From Clostridia bacterium (GTDB lineage: Bacteria > Bacillota > Clostridia > Christensenellales > UBA3700), in the NCBI GenBank assembly GCA_029068165.1, contig JAIEDA010000032.1, forward strand, positions 1 to 64,000: a DNA stretch of 64,000 nucleotides. The letters run 5' to 3'. A program made the translations under genes and the position numbers. The notes under the pieces were generated by a model that saw only the letters and a list, made by a program, of their open reading frames with translations, made no database searches and was not told where the DNA came from. Shown here piece by piece: positions 28,555 to 38,162 of the stretch (position 1 is the first letter of the stretch; the number at the start of each line of letters is the position of its first letter).

Positions 28555-28587
28555 CAGGCGGTTCGGGCGAGTGCTAACGGGGGATAA

Positions 28588-29592
28588 ATGGACGAAAAGC
28601 TCACGGAAAGAAAGAAAAAAGTTTTGCAGGCGTTGGTGGACAGGTATATCACTAGCGTGGAGCCTATTTCTTCCGCCGACATACAAAAACAGTATTTGCC
28701 CGGAGTATCTACGGCTACGATAAGGAGCGAGCTTTCGCACTTAGAGGAGATGGGATACTTGATTAAGCCTCACGTAAGCGCGGGTAGAGTTCCTTCGTCA
28801 AAGGCGTATAGGTACTACGTCGAAAACTTCGTCGAGGACGATATTATCGATATCGAACAGCTCAAAGATAGCATATCGAAAAAGTACGATAGCGTGGTGG
28901 AAATGGTCAAAGACGGAGCGAAAATCGTCAGCGACGTAACCAATTATACCTCGATGCTTATGATTGCCAACAGCGACACGTTGACGATAAAGGACATAAA
29001 GCTTTTGGATATGTTCGACGGGACGGCGTTGGTGTTGATCATCACCGACAGCGGAGTAATCAAGGACAAAGAGATAAAGCTGCCGAAGATAGAAGCCAAC
29101 TACGTGGAAGTGGCAAACGGATTGCTCGCGAAGTCTTTCGCAGGAAAGACGCTCTCGCAAATAATCAATTCTCAAGTCGATTTGGACGCGGAACTTGAAG
29201 AGTTTAAGCAAATATTCGACAACGTAATAGATTTGTTGAGCGAGTATAAGAAGAGCCGCGACGGTCAGCTTTTCGTTGAGGGCGAGGACAAGATATTTGA
29301 ATATCCCGAGTCCAAAAACTACGACAACGTCAAAAACTTTATGACCATAGTCGGCAAGAAAGATAAGTTGAAAGCGCTTATGAAAGACGACGGAGATATA
29401 GAGTTTTCCGTAAAGATAGGAGCCGAGGACGGCGAAGGTCTAAACAATATGGCGCTTGTGAGCGCTAAATATCACGTGAAGGGCAAAGAAGTCGGACAAC
29501 TCGGCGTTATAGGACCTGAGAGGATGGACTATAAAAAAGTGCTTAGCGTATTAAAACTACTTGGTAAAATAATAGACAATCTAGACGATTGA
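28588..29592 (+). CDS. hrcA: Heat-inducible repressor HrcA
   Basis: 334 residues. HrcA binds CIRCE and represses the dnaK operon; GroEL normally keeps it active. The N-terminal winged helix (ERKKKVLQALVDRYITSVEPISS, then STATIRSELSHLEEMGYL) is intact and the GAF-like and dimerisation parts follow, ending with IGPERMDYKKVLSVLK. The ATG at 28588 follows GGGGG directly after the extra CIRCE half-site, so HrcA binding and translation initiation signals are tightly packed. First gene of hrcA-grpE-dnaK-dnaJ; the stop is 14 nt before the grpE ATG. Confidence 0.95.
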   Translation: MDEKLTERKKKVLQALVDRYITSVEPISSADIQKQYLPGVSTATIRSELSHLEEMGYLIKPHVSAGRVPSSKAYRYYVENFVEDDIIDIEQLKDSISKKYDSVVEMVKDGAKIVSDVTNYTSMLMIANSDTLTIKDIKLLDMFDGTALVLIITDSGVIKDKEIKLPKIEANYVEVANGLLAKSFAGKTLSQIINSQVDLDAELEEFKQIFDNVIDLLSEYKKSRDGQLFVEGEDKIFEYPESKNYDNVKNFMTIVGKKDKLKALMKDDGDIEFSVKIGAEDGEGLNNMALVSAKYHVKGKEVGQLGVIGPERMDYKKVLSVLKLLGKIIDNLDD

Positions 29593-29606
29593 ATCGGAGG
29601 AAAATA

Positions 29607-30110
29607 ATGTCAAAAAAGCAAAAAGTAAATAACGAAGAAGAGGTACTCGAGTTTCAACCGCAAATTAATGAAGGCGATAAGGCGTCGGGCGAAGAAGACG
29701 AGAAGTTTGCAACTCTTAACGCGCAATACATAAGATTGCAAGCTGATTTTGAAAACTTCAAAAAACGTAACGCCGCTACCGCGTCTTTGATGTATACGAG
29801 CGGAGTGAGCGACGTGATAGTGGAGATTCTTCCGGTTATTGATTATCTTGATATGGCGATAAACGCGCAAAAGGACGAGGAACAGCGCAAGGGTATCGAG
29901 CTTGTCAAAAACGCGTTTGTGACCGCTTTGGATAAGTTCGGCGTAAGCGAATTCGATCCTATCGGCGAAGAGTTCGACCCCAATAAACACGAGGCGGTTA
30001 TGCAAAGACAAGACGACGAAAACTCCGGCAAGATAGTGGAAGTTGTCAAGAAAGGCTATCAGCGCGACGGCAAAATTCTCCGTCATCCTATGGTAGTCGT
30101 AGCGGAATAA
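29607..30110 (+). CDS. grpE: Nucleotide exchange factor GrpE
   Basis: 167 residues. GrpE releases ADP from DnaK. An acidic N-terminus is followed by the long dimerising helix (ATLNAQYIRLQADFENFKKR) and the C-terminal beta domain (HEAVMQRQDDENSGKIVEVVKKGY...ILRHPMVVVAE). ATG 29607 is chosen because CGGAGGA lies just upstream and the protein then begins MSKKQK; an upstream TTG frame would include the ribosome binding site itself. It sits between hrcA and dnaK in the canonical order. Confidence 0.95.
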   Translation: MSKKQKVNNEEEVLEFQPQINEGDKASGEEDEKFATLNAQYIRLQADFENFKKRNAATASLMYTSGVSDVIVEILPVIDYLDMAINAQKDEEQRKGIELVKNAFVTALDKFGVSEFDPIGEEFDPNKHEAVMQRQDDENSGKIVEVVKKGYQRDGKILRHPMVVVAE

Positions 30111-30197
30111 AACGCAGTTTGATTTGAAAATACAACGTAAAAAACGCCGTCTAGGCGAAAATAAATAAGAAATTAGTTTGAAAGGAGATATAGAACA

Positions 30198-32018
30198 ATG
30201 AGTAAGATTATCGGTATCGATTTGGGTACTACAAACTCTTGCGTAGCCATTATGGAAGGTGGCGAAGCTATGGTCATTCCTAATCCTGAAGGCGCAAGAA
30301 CTACGCCGTCGGTAGTAGGCTTTACCAAAGAAGGCGAAAGATTGGTTGGTCAAGTTGCTAAAAGACAGGCAGTCGCAAACGCAAACAGAACCGTTTCGTC
30401 AATCAAAAGACATATGGGTAGTAATTATAAAGTGACTATCGGAAATAAGTCTTACAGCCCGCAAGAAATCAGCGCAATGATTTTGACAAAGCTTAAGCAG
30501 GACGCTGAAGCGTTTATCGGAGAAAAGGTTACGCAAGCCGTAATCACCGTTCCCGCTTACTTTACCGACTCGCAAAGACAGGCTACTAAAGACGCAGGTA
30601 AGATTGCAGGTCTTGAAGTTTTGAGAATTATCAACGAGCCTACGGCTGCAGCCCTTGCGTACGGTCTTGACAAGGGTAACAGCAAAGGTCAAAAAGTTTT
30701 GATCTACGACCTCGGCGGCGGTACGTTCGACGTATCCATATTGGAAATTGAGGACGGCGTTTTCGAAGTTCTTGCAACGAGCGGCGACAATATGCTAGGC
30801 GGCGACGACTTCGATAAAAAGATTATGGATTATATAGTAGAGGACTTCAAGTCTAAAGAGGGCATCGACCTTGCTAAGGACAACGCTACTATGCAAAGAA
30901 TTAAAGAGGCTGCCGAGAAAGCTAAAATCGAGCTTTCGGGTATGACCAAGACGGCTATTAATATTCCGTATATCACTATGGTTGACGGCGTTCCTAAGCA
31001 TATCGATATGGAACTTACCAAGGCTAAATTCGACGCTTTGACAAGCGATTTGGTATCTAGGACTATGGTACCGCTCAAGAAAGCGCTTGCCGACGCTAAA
31101 CTTTCCGCCGACGATCTTTCCAAGATCATACTCGTAGGCGGTTCGACGAGAATACCGGCAGTCGTTGACGCGGTAAGAAGCGTAACGGGCAAAGAGCCGT
31201 TTAAGGGTATCAACCCTGACGAATGCGTAGCTCTCGGCGCTGCAATTCAAGGCGGCGTACTTGCAGGCGACGTTAAAGACGTAGTGCTCCTTGACGTAAC
31301 TCCGTTGTCGCTCGGTATCGAAACTATGGGCGGAGTATTTACCAAGCTCATCGATAGAAATACAACGATACCTACGTCTAAATCTCAAGTTTTCTCGACT
31401 GCAACCAACAACCAAACCGCAGTTGATATAAGAGTTTTGCAAGGCGAAAGACCTATGGCAAACGACAACAAAGAACTCGGAAGATTCCAACTTGACGGTA
31501 TTCCGCCGGCTCCTAGAGGTATTCCGCAAATAGAAGTTACTTTCGATATCGACGCTAACGGTATCGTAAACGTTACCGCGGTAGACAAGGGTACGGGCAA
31601 GAAGCAGTCGGTTACGATCACTTCTTCTACCAACCTTTCCGACGATCAAATCGAAGCGGCTGTTAGAGAAGCCGAGAAGTACGCCGAAGAGGATAAGAAG
31701 CGTAAGGATATGGTAGACGCGAAGAACGACGCCGATCAAATGATTTACGCAACCGAAAAGGCTATGGAAGAGAGCAAAGACAAGTTGACCGACGAGGAGA
31801 AGAAGACCCTCGAAGAGTCGCTTGCTAAGGCTAAAGCCGACATCGCCGAAGCAGCTGACGCGGACGCTGTAAGAGCTATTATAGAAACGCTCTCCAACGC
31901 TAACGGTCCTATCTTCACTAGACTTTATCAAGCCGCTCAAGAAGAAGCTCAGGCAGCTAATCCTAACGGCGACGGCGACGGAGTAAATCCCGACGACATA
32001 ATTATTGATAATAATTAA
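30198..32018 (+). CDS. dnaK: Chaperone DnaK (Hsp70)
   Basis: 606 residues, typical of Gram-positive DnaK. The ATPase domain begins [13 protein letters not shown] and contains [13 protein letters not shown] and [12 protein letters not shown]. The inter-domain linker is [13 protein letters not shown], the substrate-binding beta domain contains [15 protein letters not shown], and a helical lid ends in a Gly/Asp-rich tail. An AAAGGAGATA site precedes ATG. It is the main stress chaperone, expressed with its co-chaperones on the CIRCE-controlled transcript. A strong hairpin separates it from dnaJ. Confidence 0.98.
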   Translation: MSKIIGIDLGTTNSCVAIMEGGEAMVIPNPEGARTTPSVVGFTKEGERLVGQVAKRQAVANANRTVSSIKRHMGSNYKVTIGNKSYSPQEISAMILTKLKQDAEAFIGEKVTQAVITVPAYFTDSQRQATKDAGKIAGLEVLRIINEPTAAALAYGLDKGNSKGQKVLIYDLGGGTFDVSILEIEDGVFEVLATSGDNMLGGDDFDKKIMDYIVEDFKSKEGIDLAKDNATMQRIKEAAEKAKIELSGMTKTAINIPYITMVDGVPKHIDMELTKAKFDALTSDLVSRTMVPLKKALADAKLSADDLSKIILVGGSTRIPAVVDAVRSVTGKEPFKGINPDECVALGAAIQGGVLAGDVKDVVLLDVTPLSLGIETMGGVFTKLIDRNTTIPTSKSQVFSTATNNQTAVDIRVLQGERPMANDNKELGRFQLDGIPPAPRGIPQIEVTFDIDANGIVNVTAVDKGTGKKQSVTITSSTNLSDDQIEAAVREAEKYAEEDKKRKDMVDAKNDADQMIYATEKAMEESKDKLTDEEKKTLEESLAKAKADIAEAADADAVRAIIETLSNANGPIFTRLYQAAQEEAQAANPNGDGDGVNPDDIIIDNN

Positions 32019-32042
32019 TTAAATATTTGAAATCAGCGTAAG

Positions 32043-32081
32043 CCCTATGCCGTAGTCGAACAAAACGAATGCGGCATAGGG
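32043..32081 (+). other. Intercistronic stem-loop between dnaK and dnaJ
   Basis: Perfect 10-bp stem CCCTATGCCG / CGGCATAGGG (32043-32052 and 32072-32081). No T-run follows, so it is more likely an RNA processing or stability element, or a partial attenuator lowering dnaJ output, than a full terminator. Confidence 0.6.
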
Positions 32082-32123
32082 TAAAAACGGGTATAACGAA
32101 AAAGAGTTTGTAAAAGGTATTTT

Positions 32124-33278
32124 ATGGCAAAGGATTTATATGAAATATTAGGCGTATCTAAGGGCGCAACCGAGGAAGAAATCAAGAAAGCCTATCGAAA
32201 GTTGGCTATTCAGTATCACCCTGACAGGTTCGCTACGGCTAGCGATAGCGAAAAGAAAAACGCGGACGCTAAGTTCAAAGAAATCAATCACGCTTACGAA
32301 GTGTTGACCAATCAACAAAAGCGCGCCAACTATGACCAGTACGGTAGCGAGGACGGTCCGCAACACGGCTTTGGCGGCGGAGCTAGAGGCGAAGGCGGCG
32401 GCTTCAGCGGCTTTGAAGATATTCTATCGTCATTCTTTGGCGGCGGAGCGGGCAACGGCTTTGGAACTAAGAGAAATCCCAACGCGCCCCGTCAAGGCGA
32501 GGATATACACGTCAAGATAAACCTTACTTTTGAAGAGGCGTATTCGGGCGTAAGCAAGACTTTGCGTCTTAATCGCGAAGAAGTATGCGCGACTTGCGGC
32601 GGAAGCGGAGCAAAGGACGCTCACTCTATCAGGACGTGTACATACTGTAACGGTAGCGGCGTAGTGCAAAAAACTCAACAGTCTATTTTCGGACAACAGG
32701 TAGTTCAAGCCGTATGTAGCAACTGCGGCGGCAAAGGTAAGATAATAGACGAGAAGTGCGCTGTTTGTAAGGGCAACGGCTTTGCAAGAAAAGAAGCGAA
32801 TATCAAAGTAAATATCCCTGCGGGCGTGGACAACGGCGTTACGATGACCGTACGCAACGAAGGACACTGCGGAAGAAACGGCGGAGCGAGAGGTAATCTC
32901 GTTATGGCGGTCGGCGTGTCGGCTAGTCAAAAGTACAGGCGCGTAGGCAACGACTTATATTTGGATTTGGCGATAGGCTTCTATGAGGCGGCTTGCGGAA
33001 GCGAAATCGTGCTTGATACGCTCAAGGGCGAAGCTAAGTGCAAAATTCCCGAGTGTACTCAATCGGGTACGAAGATAAGACTCAAGGGCTACGGAATGAA
33101 AGTTTTGCAAAAAGAAACGTACGGAGATTTGTACGTGATCGTCAAGGTCGAAACGCCTAAGAATCTCACGGCTAAGCAAATGAAGCTGCTCAAAGAGTTT
33201 GAGGACAGCCTGTCCGAAAGTCAGTATCCGCAAATCAAAAAGATTAAGAAGAGCGGTAAATTCGGTAAAGATAAATAA
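32124..33278 (+). CDS. dnaJ: Co-chaperone DnaJ (Hsp40)
   Basis: 384 residues with all DnaJ regions: J domain with HPD (YHPDRF), a Gly/Phe-rich segment (about 75-120), and the zinc domain with four CxxCxGxG-type repeats ([32 protein letters not shown]). Two C-terminal peptide-binding domains and a basic tail follow. It stimulates the DnaK ATPase and delivers substrates. Last gene of the hrcA operon, ended by a hairpin terminator. Confidence 0.97.
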   Translation: MAKDLYEILGVSKGATEEEIKKAYRKLAIQYHPDRFATASDSEKKNADAKFKEINHAYEVLTNQQKRANYDQYGSEDGPQHGFGGGARGEGGGFSGFEDILSSFFGGGAGNGFGTKRNPNAPRQGEDIHVKINLTFEEAYSGVSKTLRLNREEVCATCGGSGAKDAHSIRTCTYCNGSGVVQKTQQSIFGQQVVQAVCSNCGGKGKIIDEKCAVCKGNGFARKEANIKVNIPAGVDNGVTMTVRNEGHCGRNGGARGNLVMAVGVSASQKYRRVGNDLYLDLAIGFYEAACGSEIVLDTLKGEAKCKIPECTQSGTKIRLKGYGMKVLQKETYGDLYVIVKVETPKNLTAKQMKLLKEFEDSLSESQYPQIKKIKKSGKFGKDK

Positions 33279-33354
33279 TCATACCGTAAGATAACGAAAG
33301 TTATCGGTAAGAATAACGGTAAGAGAATCTCTTGATAATTTTTGAAAACGAGTA

Positions 33355-33391
33355 AGAAAAATGCGTAACGGAGAAGTTACGCATTTTTTCT
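33355..33391. terminator. Terminator of the dnaK operon (likely bidirectional)
   Basis: AAAAATGCGTAAC / GTTACGCATTTTT with loop GGAGAA, A-run on one side and T-run on the other. It can also end the opposing Cys-rich gene. A smaller hairpin, CCGTAAGATAAC-GAAA-GTTATCGG, lies just after the dnaJ stop. Confidence 0.88.
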
Positions 33392-33425
33392 TGACCTGCG
33401 GACGAAGTCTACTTTCTTCGGCGGC

Positions 33426-33668
33426 TTAAGCGGTTAAGCTGCCGTTGTTGTTAAGACCGCTTAGGAACGCAAGAAGCAGGCAAAGCATTCCCGCGTTGCC
33501 GAAGTTGCCTCCGCAACTGGAGCAACCGTTACAGCTATTGCAGTTGTTGCAGCCGCAGTTGTTACATCCGTCGCAACCGCAGGAGTTACAAGAGTTGCAT
33601 CCGCATCCCGAGTTGTTGAAACTGAGCAGCGCAACCAAGAGCAAAAGACTCGTACAATTACTATTCAT
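33426..33668 (-). CDS. Cys/Asn/Gly-rich miniprotein
   Basis: 80 residues. A hydrophobic N-terminus (TSLLLLVALLSF) and a hydrophobic C-terminal helix (MLCLLLAFLSGL) enclose a core of about 35 residues in which Cys occurs every two to three positions, in CNSC, CDGC, CNNC and CSSC units separated by Gly, Asn and Ser. I do not recognise a family. The start at 33668 has an excellent AGGAGGT site 8 nt upstream, which favours a real gene. It could be a metal-binding, disulfide-cross-linked surface or spore-coat-like protein. It is divergent from an ArsR-type regulator 119 bp away, which is suggestive of metal-responsive control but not proof. Confidence 0.65.
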   Translation of the reverse strand: MNSNCTSLLLLVALLSFNNSGCGCNSCNSCGCDGCNNCGCNNCNSCNGCSSCGGNFGNAGMLCLLLAFLSGLNNNGSLTA

Positions 33669-33786
33669 AAAAATGACCTCCTTTTTGTCAAAAAGCCTTA
33701 TCATTTTACAATATGTCTAAAAAAACAAAAACGTTACCGTCGTATAATAAAAGCTATAAATAAGTATCAACTTAGGAGATTTTCTT

Positions 33787-34119
33787 ATGATATGTCTTAC
33801 CGTCAGCGAACAGCAAGAAAAATACGTGCGCGACTGCCTGCCGCCCAACGGGATATTGAGAGGCGCGGCGGATTACTTTTTTATATTTTCAGATTCAACA
33901 CGGTTGAAGATACTTTGCGCGCTGTGTTCGCTCGAGCTTTGCGTGGGCGATTTAAGTTATATCCTAAATATCAACCAAACGACGATTTCCCATCAGTTGA
34001 AGATACTAAGGGATAATCAAATCGTCGGCTGTAGGAGATACGGCAAAATAGTATTCTATAGAATAATCAATCCGAGCGTGGAAAAAACCCTCACAATAGG
34101 CGTGGAAAGCGCAATCTAG
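33787..34119 (+). CDS. ArsR/SmtB-family transcriptional regulator
   Basis: 110 residues, a winged-helix regulator of the ArsR family. DSTRLKILCALCSLELCVGDLSYILNINQTTISHQLKILRDNQIV is the typical helix-turn-helix region. The alpha-3 metal box ELCVxDL keeps one Cys (ELCVGDL) where ArsR and CadC have ELCVCDL, and further cysteines lie nearby (ILCALCSLE; CLTV and RDCLP at the N-terminus), so a rearranged thiol metal site is possible. A TAGGAG site precedes the ATG. It is divergent from the Cys-rich miniprotein and 98 bp before uvrC; it probably represses its own or the divergent promoter. Confidence 0.88.
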   Translation: MICLTVSEQQEKYVRDCLPPNGILRGAADYFFIFSDSTRLKILCALCSLELCVGDLSYILNINQTTISHQLKILRDNQIVGCRRYGKIVFYRIINPSVEKTLTIGVESAI

Positions 34120-34217
34120 AAAATACTTCCAAAGCAAAAGTATGACTTGCGGCGGGGCGATTATAATGCTATAATAATGATATAGATTGTAAGCTGAGGG
34201 AATTAATTCGTACGGCA

Positions 34218-36041
34218 ATGGATAAAATTAGAGAAAAGCTAAAAGACTTACCGCTTCAAAGCGGCGTATATATAATGAAGTCGCAAAGCGGACAGGTACT
34301 ATACGTCGGCAAGGCTAAACGATTAAAAAACAGGGTAAGTCAGTATTTTGCCAATTCCGCAAACAAGACGGAAAAGACAATTAAGCTCGTTTCTCATATA
34401 GCCGACTTTGATTATATAATTACCGCAAACGAGATTGAAGCGCTCGTCTTGGAAAATAATTTAATCAAAAAACACAAGCCGCCTTACAATATTTTGCTCA
34501 AGGACGACAAGTCTTATCCGTTTGTCAAAATCAATCTAAAGCAAGACTTTCCCAAAGTCGAAGTAGTTCGGAAACTCAAGAACGACGGCGCGAAGTACTT
34601 CGGTCCTTATATGCAAGGGGTAAGCAGTAAGGATATTCTCGAACTCGTAGAAAGCGCATTTTGTCTACGCTCGTGCAATCACGATTTGTCCAAACTTCCC
34701 AAGTCGCATCGACCTTGTTTGAACTATCACATCGACAGATGTTTGGCTCCTTGCGCGGGGCGTTGTTCCAAAGAAGAGTACGGCAAACAAATTCAAGAGG
34801 TAGTATCCTTTTTGTCGGGAAACGATAAAAAAATCTATACGCTTTTGCAGGAGAAAATGCAAACCGCGGCGCAAAACGAGGATTTCGAACTTGCGATTTT
34901 TTACCGCAGAAAACTGGAGATTCTCGATAAGCTCGTAAGACGGCAAATTACCGCTTTACCTAAAGACTTCGATATAGATATATTCGCTATCGCGTCCAAC
35001 GGACTTAACACCGTCGTAAGCGCGCTCTTCGTAAGAGGCGGAAAGCTCGTAGGCGGCGACAAACAAATAGTAAACGATTTGTCGCTGAGCGACGAGATCA
35101 CGCTCTCCAACTTTATTCTCGCGTACTACGATAAAGTCAATTATATTCCGCACGAGGTTGTCGCTGCAAGCGCGGTGGACGAAAGCGAACTGCTCGGAGA
35201 ATATCTCACGCAAAAAAAAGGAAGCAAAGTCAACGTCATCGTACCGCACCAAGGAGTGCGAAGACAGCTTGCGGATATGGCTTTGAACAACGCTACCGAT
35301 TATCTCGAAAAGTCGCTGTCGCTCAAGGAGCGAGAGGACAATATGACCGTCGGAGCTATAATTCAGTTGCAAGAATATTTAAGACTTGAAAAGTTGCCTA
35401 TACGTATAGAGTGTTACGACATATCTCACGTGCAGGGTACGGATAAAGTAGCGTCTATGGTCGTATTCCGAAACGGCGCGCCCGATAGGTCGCATTATAG
35501 AAAATTCAAGATGAAGTACGCTCTCGGCAACGACGACTTCGCGGGACTTCAAGAGGCGATAACTAGACGCTTGGACGAGCTAGCGTTGAAAGCGGACGAG
35601 AGTTTTGCCGAAGTTCCCGATTTGCTCGTGATTGACGGCGGTAAGGGTCAGTTGAGCAGCGTAGTGGAAATACTGCAAAGCAAAGGAGCCGACGGTATAT
35701 CGGTCATAGGTCTTGCAAAGAGAGAAGAAGAGGTCTTTTTGCCAAATTGCTCGGAGCCTGTGATTTTGTCGAGAAACAGTTATGCGCTCAAAGTCTTGCA
35801 AAGGATAAGAGACGAGGCGCATAGGTTTGCGATAACGTTCCATAGACAGCTCAGGCAAAAACGTCAAACGCATAGCAAATTACTCGCTATCGACGGGGTG
35901 GGAGAAAAACGCATAAAAGCTCTCTTCGACGCATTCAAGAACTTGGAGAATATAAAGAGCGCTTCTATAGACGATCTAGTACTCGTCAATGGTATCGACA
36001 GGCGAACGGCGGAAAATATTTTCAATCATTTCCATTCTTAG
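34218..36041 (+). CDS. uvrC: Excinuclease ABC subunit C (UvrC)
   Basis: 607 residues, the dual-incision nuclease of nucleotide excision repair. The N-terminal GIY-YIG domain (GVYIMKSQSGQVLYVGKAKRLKNRVSQYF region, given in part) performs the 3' cut. A Cys cluster (CLNYHIDRCLAPCAGRC), the UvrB-binding UVR motif (LQEKMQTAAQNEDFELA), the RNase H-like domain with CYDISHVQG and DGGKGQL, and C-terminal helix-hairpin-helix motifs follow. The nearest purine-rich site (GAGGG) is 16 nt from ATG, further than usual, so the start may be slightly off. No LexA box was found upstream. Confidence 0.95.
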   Translation: MDKIREKLKDLPLQSGVYIMKSQSGQVLYVGKAKRLKNRVSQYFANSANKTEKTIKLVSHIADFDYIITANEIEALVLENNLIKKHKPPYNILLKDDKSYPFVKINLKQDFPKVEVVRKLKNDGAKYFGPYMQGVSSKDILELVESAFCLRSCNHDLSKLPKSHRPCLNYHIDRCLAPCAGRCSKEEYGKQIQEVVSFLSGNDKKIYTLLQEKMQTAAQNEDFELAIFYRRKLEILDKLVRRQITALPKDFDIDIFAIASNGLNTVVSALFVRGGKLVGGDKQIVNDLSLSDEITLSNFILAYYDKVNYIPHEVVAASAVDESELLGEYLTQKKGSKVNVIVPHQGVRRQLADMALNNATDYLEKSLSLKEREDNMTVGAIIQLQEYLRLEKLPIRIECYDISHVQGTDKVASMVVFRNGAPDRSHYRKFKMKYALGNDDFAGLQEAITRRLDELALKADESFAEVPDLLVIDGGKGQLSSVVEILQSKGADGISVIGLAKREEEVFLPNCSEPVILSRNSYALKVLQRIRDEAHRFAITFHRQLRQKRQTHSKLLAIDGVGEKRIKALFDAFKNLENIKSASIDDLVLVNGIDRRTAENIFNHFHS

Positions 36042-36221
36042 CGGATGCGACGAAAGCCGTAGCCGTAATTAGAGCGGCTTTTCGTAGAGGAGAGAAGAGA
36101 AAGTCGGCGGGCGGTCGACGGGCGAAAATCACTTTACATTTTAGCAAAAATATTATACTATATAATTGAAATTTAACTTAACACAATATTAGAGATTGCA
36201 TACGCGATAGGGTAAAAAGAT

Positions 36222-37046
36222 ATGAAGTACAAAGCTATATTTTGCGATTTTGACGGAACGCTTTACACGAGCGACCACACGATTTCGCAAGTTAATAAAG
36301 AAGCGATAAAAAAGTTCGTGGCGGCGGGCGGAAAGTTCGTCATATCGACGGGTAGGCTGTTTTCGGCGATTTATCCGAAGCTTGAGGAGTTGGGGCTTGA
36401 CGGCGACGTTATTGTCTATCAAGGTGCGGGAATTTTTGATATAAAGACGAAAAAACAAATATTCGGACAGTTTTTCGATAAGCAAGAAGCGGTAGCTGCG
36501 TTGGAATATATCGAAGCGTTGGGAAAGGATAAGTATGAGCCGTTGGTGTATATAAACGATATTTGCCACTCGCAGGACAAAAATGCGTACGTGGACGAAT
36601 TTGTAAAGATTTGCAATATCGATTATAAGACTACGGAAGTTTTGCTGTCACAGTTTGTGAAAGACTGCGCGGACAAGCCTGTCAAGGTGTTGGCGCTTAT
36701 GACTAGCGATTTGTGCGAAGAGTTCGTCGACAAAGGCTGTAAACTTTTCCCCAAGCTTGCGTTTATGCGTTCGCATCAATGCGTGGTGGAGATTATCACG
36801 AAAGGAATCAACAAAGGTTTGGCTATCAAATGGCTGTGCGATAAGTACGGCATAACTACCGACGAAGCGATTGCGATAGGCGATAGCGAAAACGATATCG
36901 CTATGATCCAAACCGCGGGACTTGGGGTTGCGATGCAAAACGCTATGCCTAAAGTAAAAGAGGCTGCCGACTTTATTACCGTTTCCAACGACGAAGACGG
37001 AGTAGCCAAAGTCATATACGAATTTTGTCTAAACGGAGAGAAATAA
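36222..37046 (+). CDS. Cof-type HAD-superfamily phosphatase
   Basis: 274 residues of the HAD IIB (Cof/YbjI) group, which dephosphorylate sugar phosphates, pyridoxal phosphate, FMN or similar small molecules. Motif I is FCDFDGTL at residues 7-14, motif II STGR, motif III around KGLAIKWLC and motif IV IAIGDSENDIAMI; the cap domain lies between. The substrate cannot be read from sequence. Its stop overlaps the hprK start in TAATG, so the two genes are translationally coupled; the pair hints at a role in sugar-phosphate control but this is inference. Confidence 0.9.
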   Translation: MKYKAIFCDFDGTLYTSDHTISQVNKEAIKKFVAAGGKFVISTGRLFSAIYPKLEELGLDGDVIVYQGAGIFDIKTKKQIFGQFFDKQEAVAALEYIEALGKDKYEPLVYINDICHSQDKNAYVDEFVKICNIDYKTTEVLLSQFVKDCADKPVKVLALMTSDLCEEFVDKGCKLFPKLAFMRSHQCVVEIITKGINKGLAIKWLCDKYGITTDEAIAIGDSENDIAMIQTAGLGVAMQNAMPKVKEAADFITVSNDEDGVAKVIYEFCLNGEK

Positions 37047-37987
37047 TGAAAAATTACGACGAATGGACTGGAGAAGCGATAGAAGAGAGCGTTAAGCTTT
37101 CGGAGTTTTGCAAGGAATGCGACTTAAAAATATTGTTCGGCTCGGCGGACGAGAGCATAACGTTCAGCTCCGTGCTTGTAAATAGACCGGGCTTGCTTTT
37201 TGCAGGTTTTGAGGATTATTTCGTAAGCAGCCGCGTACAGGTTATCGGCAACGCCGAACACTATTATTTAGCTTCTTTGACGGACGAAAATAAGAAAAAA
37301 GCGTTGCTTAGACTTTTTGAGAAACAAATCCCGTGCGTAATTTATACTTGCGGTATTTTGCCCTCGCAAATGGAATTGGACGTCGCGAAAAAGCGAAATA
37401 TACCTATATTAAGCTCGCAAATGACGACGACTTGGCTTATGCACGAAGTGGGCAATTTCCTCGACAACTTACTTGCGCCTACTGAAATGGTACACGGCTC
37501 GCTGCTGGATATCAACGGCGTGGGCGTGCTTTTGACCGGTACAAGCGGTATGGGTAAGAGCGAAACTGCAATAGAGCTTATCAATAGAGGTCACCGACTT
37601 ATCGCCGACGACGCGGTCATAGTCAAAAGAGTGCGTAACGAACTCGTGGGGAAAGCTCCCGATAAGATAAAGGACTTTATTGAAGTTCGCGGTCTTGGCA
37701 TAATCGACGTGAGAAGTATGTACGGCGTAGGCGCGGTGCTTGAGAGCGAGTACATCAACCTAGTAATACATCTTGATAAGATTACCAGTCTTGCCGATTA
37801 CGATAGATTGGGAATAACCGACTTAACTTGCGAAATGCTAGGCGTGTCGCTTCCGCAAATAAACGTACCCGTGCTTGCCGGTCGTAACGTTGCCGTTATT
37901 GTCGAAGTGGCGACGAGAAACTTTAGATTGAAGAGACTGGGTTACAACGCTTTAGACGAATTGAAGAAGAGGGCAAATTTGAAATAA
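37046..37987 (+). CDS. hprK: HPr kinase/phosphorylase
   Basis: 313 residues, the bifunctional enzyme that phosphorylates and dephosphorylates the regulatory serine of HPr (Ser46 numbering) in response to ATP, fructose-1,6-bisphosphate and phosphate. The N-terminal domain is followed by Walker A GTSGMGKSE, the acidic DDA segment and the family signature EVRGLGIIDVRSMYG. ATG 37046 fits the CGGAGAG site and the TAATG overlap with the HAD gene. Its likely substrate of interest, an HPr-like protein without the histidine site, is encoded less than 1 kb away on the other strand. Confidence 0.95.
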   Translation: MKNYDEWTGEAIEESVKLSEFCKECDLKILFGSADESITFSSVLVNRPGLLFAGFEDYFVSSRVQVIGNAEHYYLASLTDENKKKALLRLFEKQIPCVIYTCGILPSQMELDVAKKRNIPILSSQMTTTWLMHEVGNFLDNLLAPTEMVHGSLLDINGVGVLLTGTSGMGKSETAIELINRGHRLIADDAVIVKRVRNELVGKAPDKIKDFIEVRGLGIIDVRSMYGVGAVLESEYINLVIHLDKITSLADYDRLGITDLTCEMLGVSLPQINVPVLAGRNVAVIVEVATRNFRLKRLGYNALDELKKRANLK

Positions 37988-38160
37988 TGAACAATTACGA
38001 AAAAATGAAACTTGCCGAGCTTTACGACGAGGATTGCGAGGGAATGGACGAAGAGGACTTATACGCAAGCGAAAAGTTTGAGAGCGAGAACGAAAAGTTT
38101 AAAAGAAAATATAAAGAGTTCTATACCGATATTAAAATCGATAGACACGAAGATTGGTGA
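37987..38160 (+). CDS. 57-residue acidic protein coupled to hprK
   Basis: Starts in a TAATG overlap with the hprK stop, so it would be translated by re-initiation. The 57 residues are highly charged (for example ELYDEDCEGMDEEDLYASEKFESENEKF, broken here at the DE-rich core) and end in IDRHEDW. No signal peptide or hydrophobic segment. No family recognised. The overlap geometry, identical to that between the HAD gene and hprK, is the main support; it could be a small partner or regulator of HprK. Confidence 0.5.
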   Translation: MNNYEKMKLAELYDEDCEGMDEEDLYASEKFESENEKFKRKYKEFYTDIKIDRHEDW

Positions 38161-38162
38161 AA

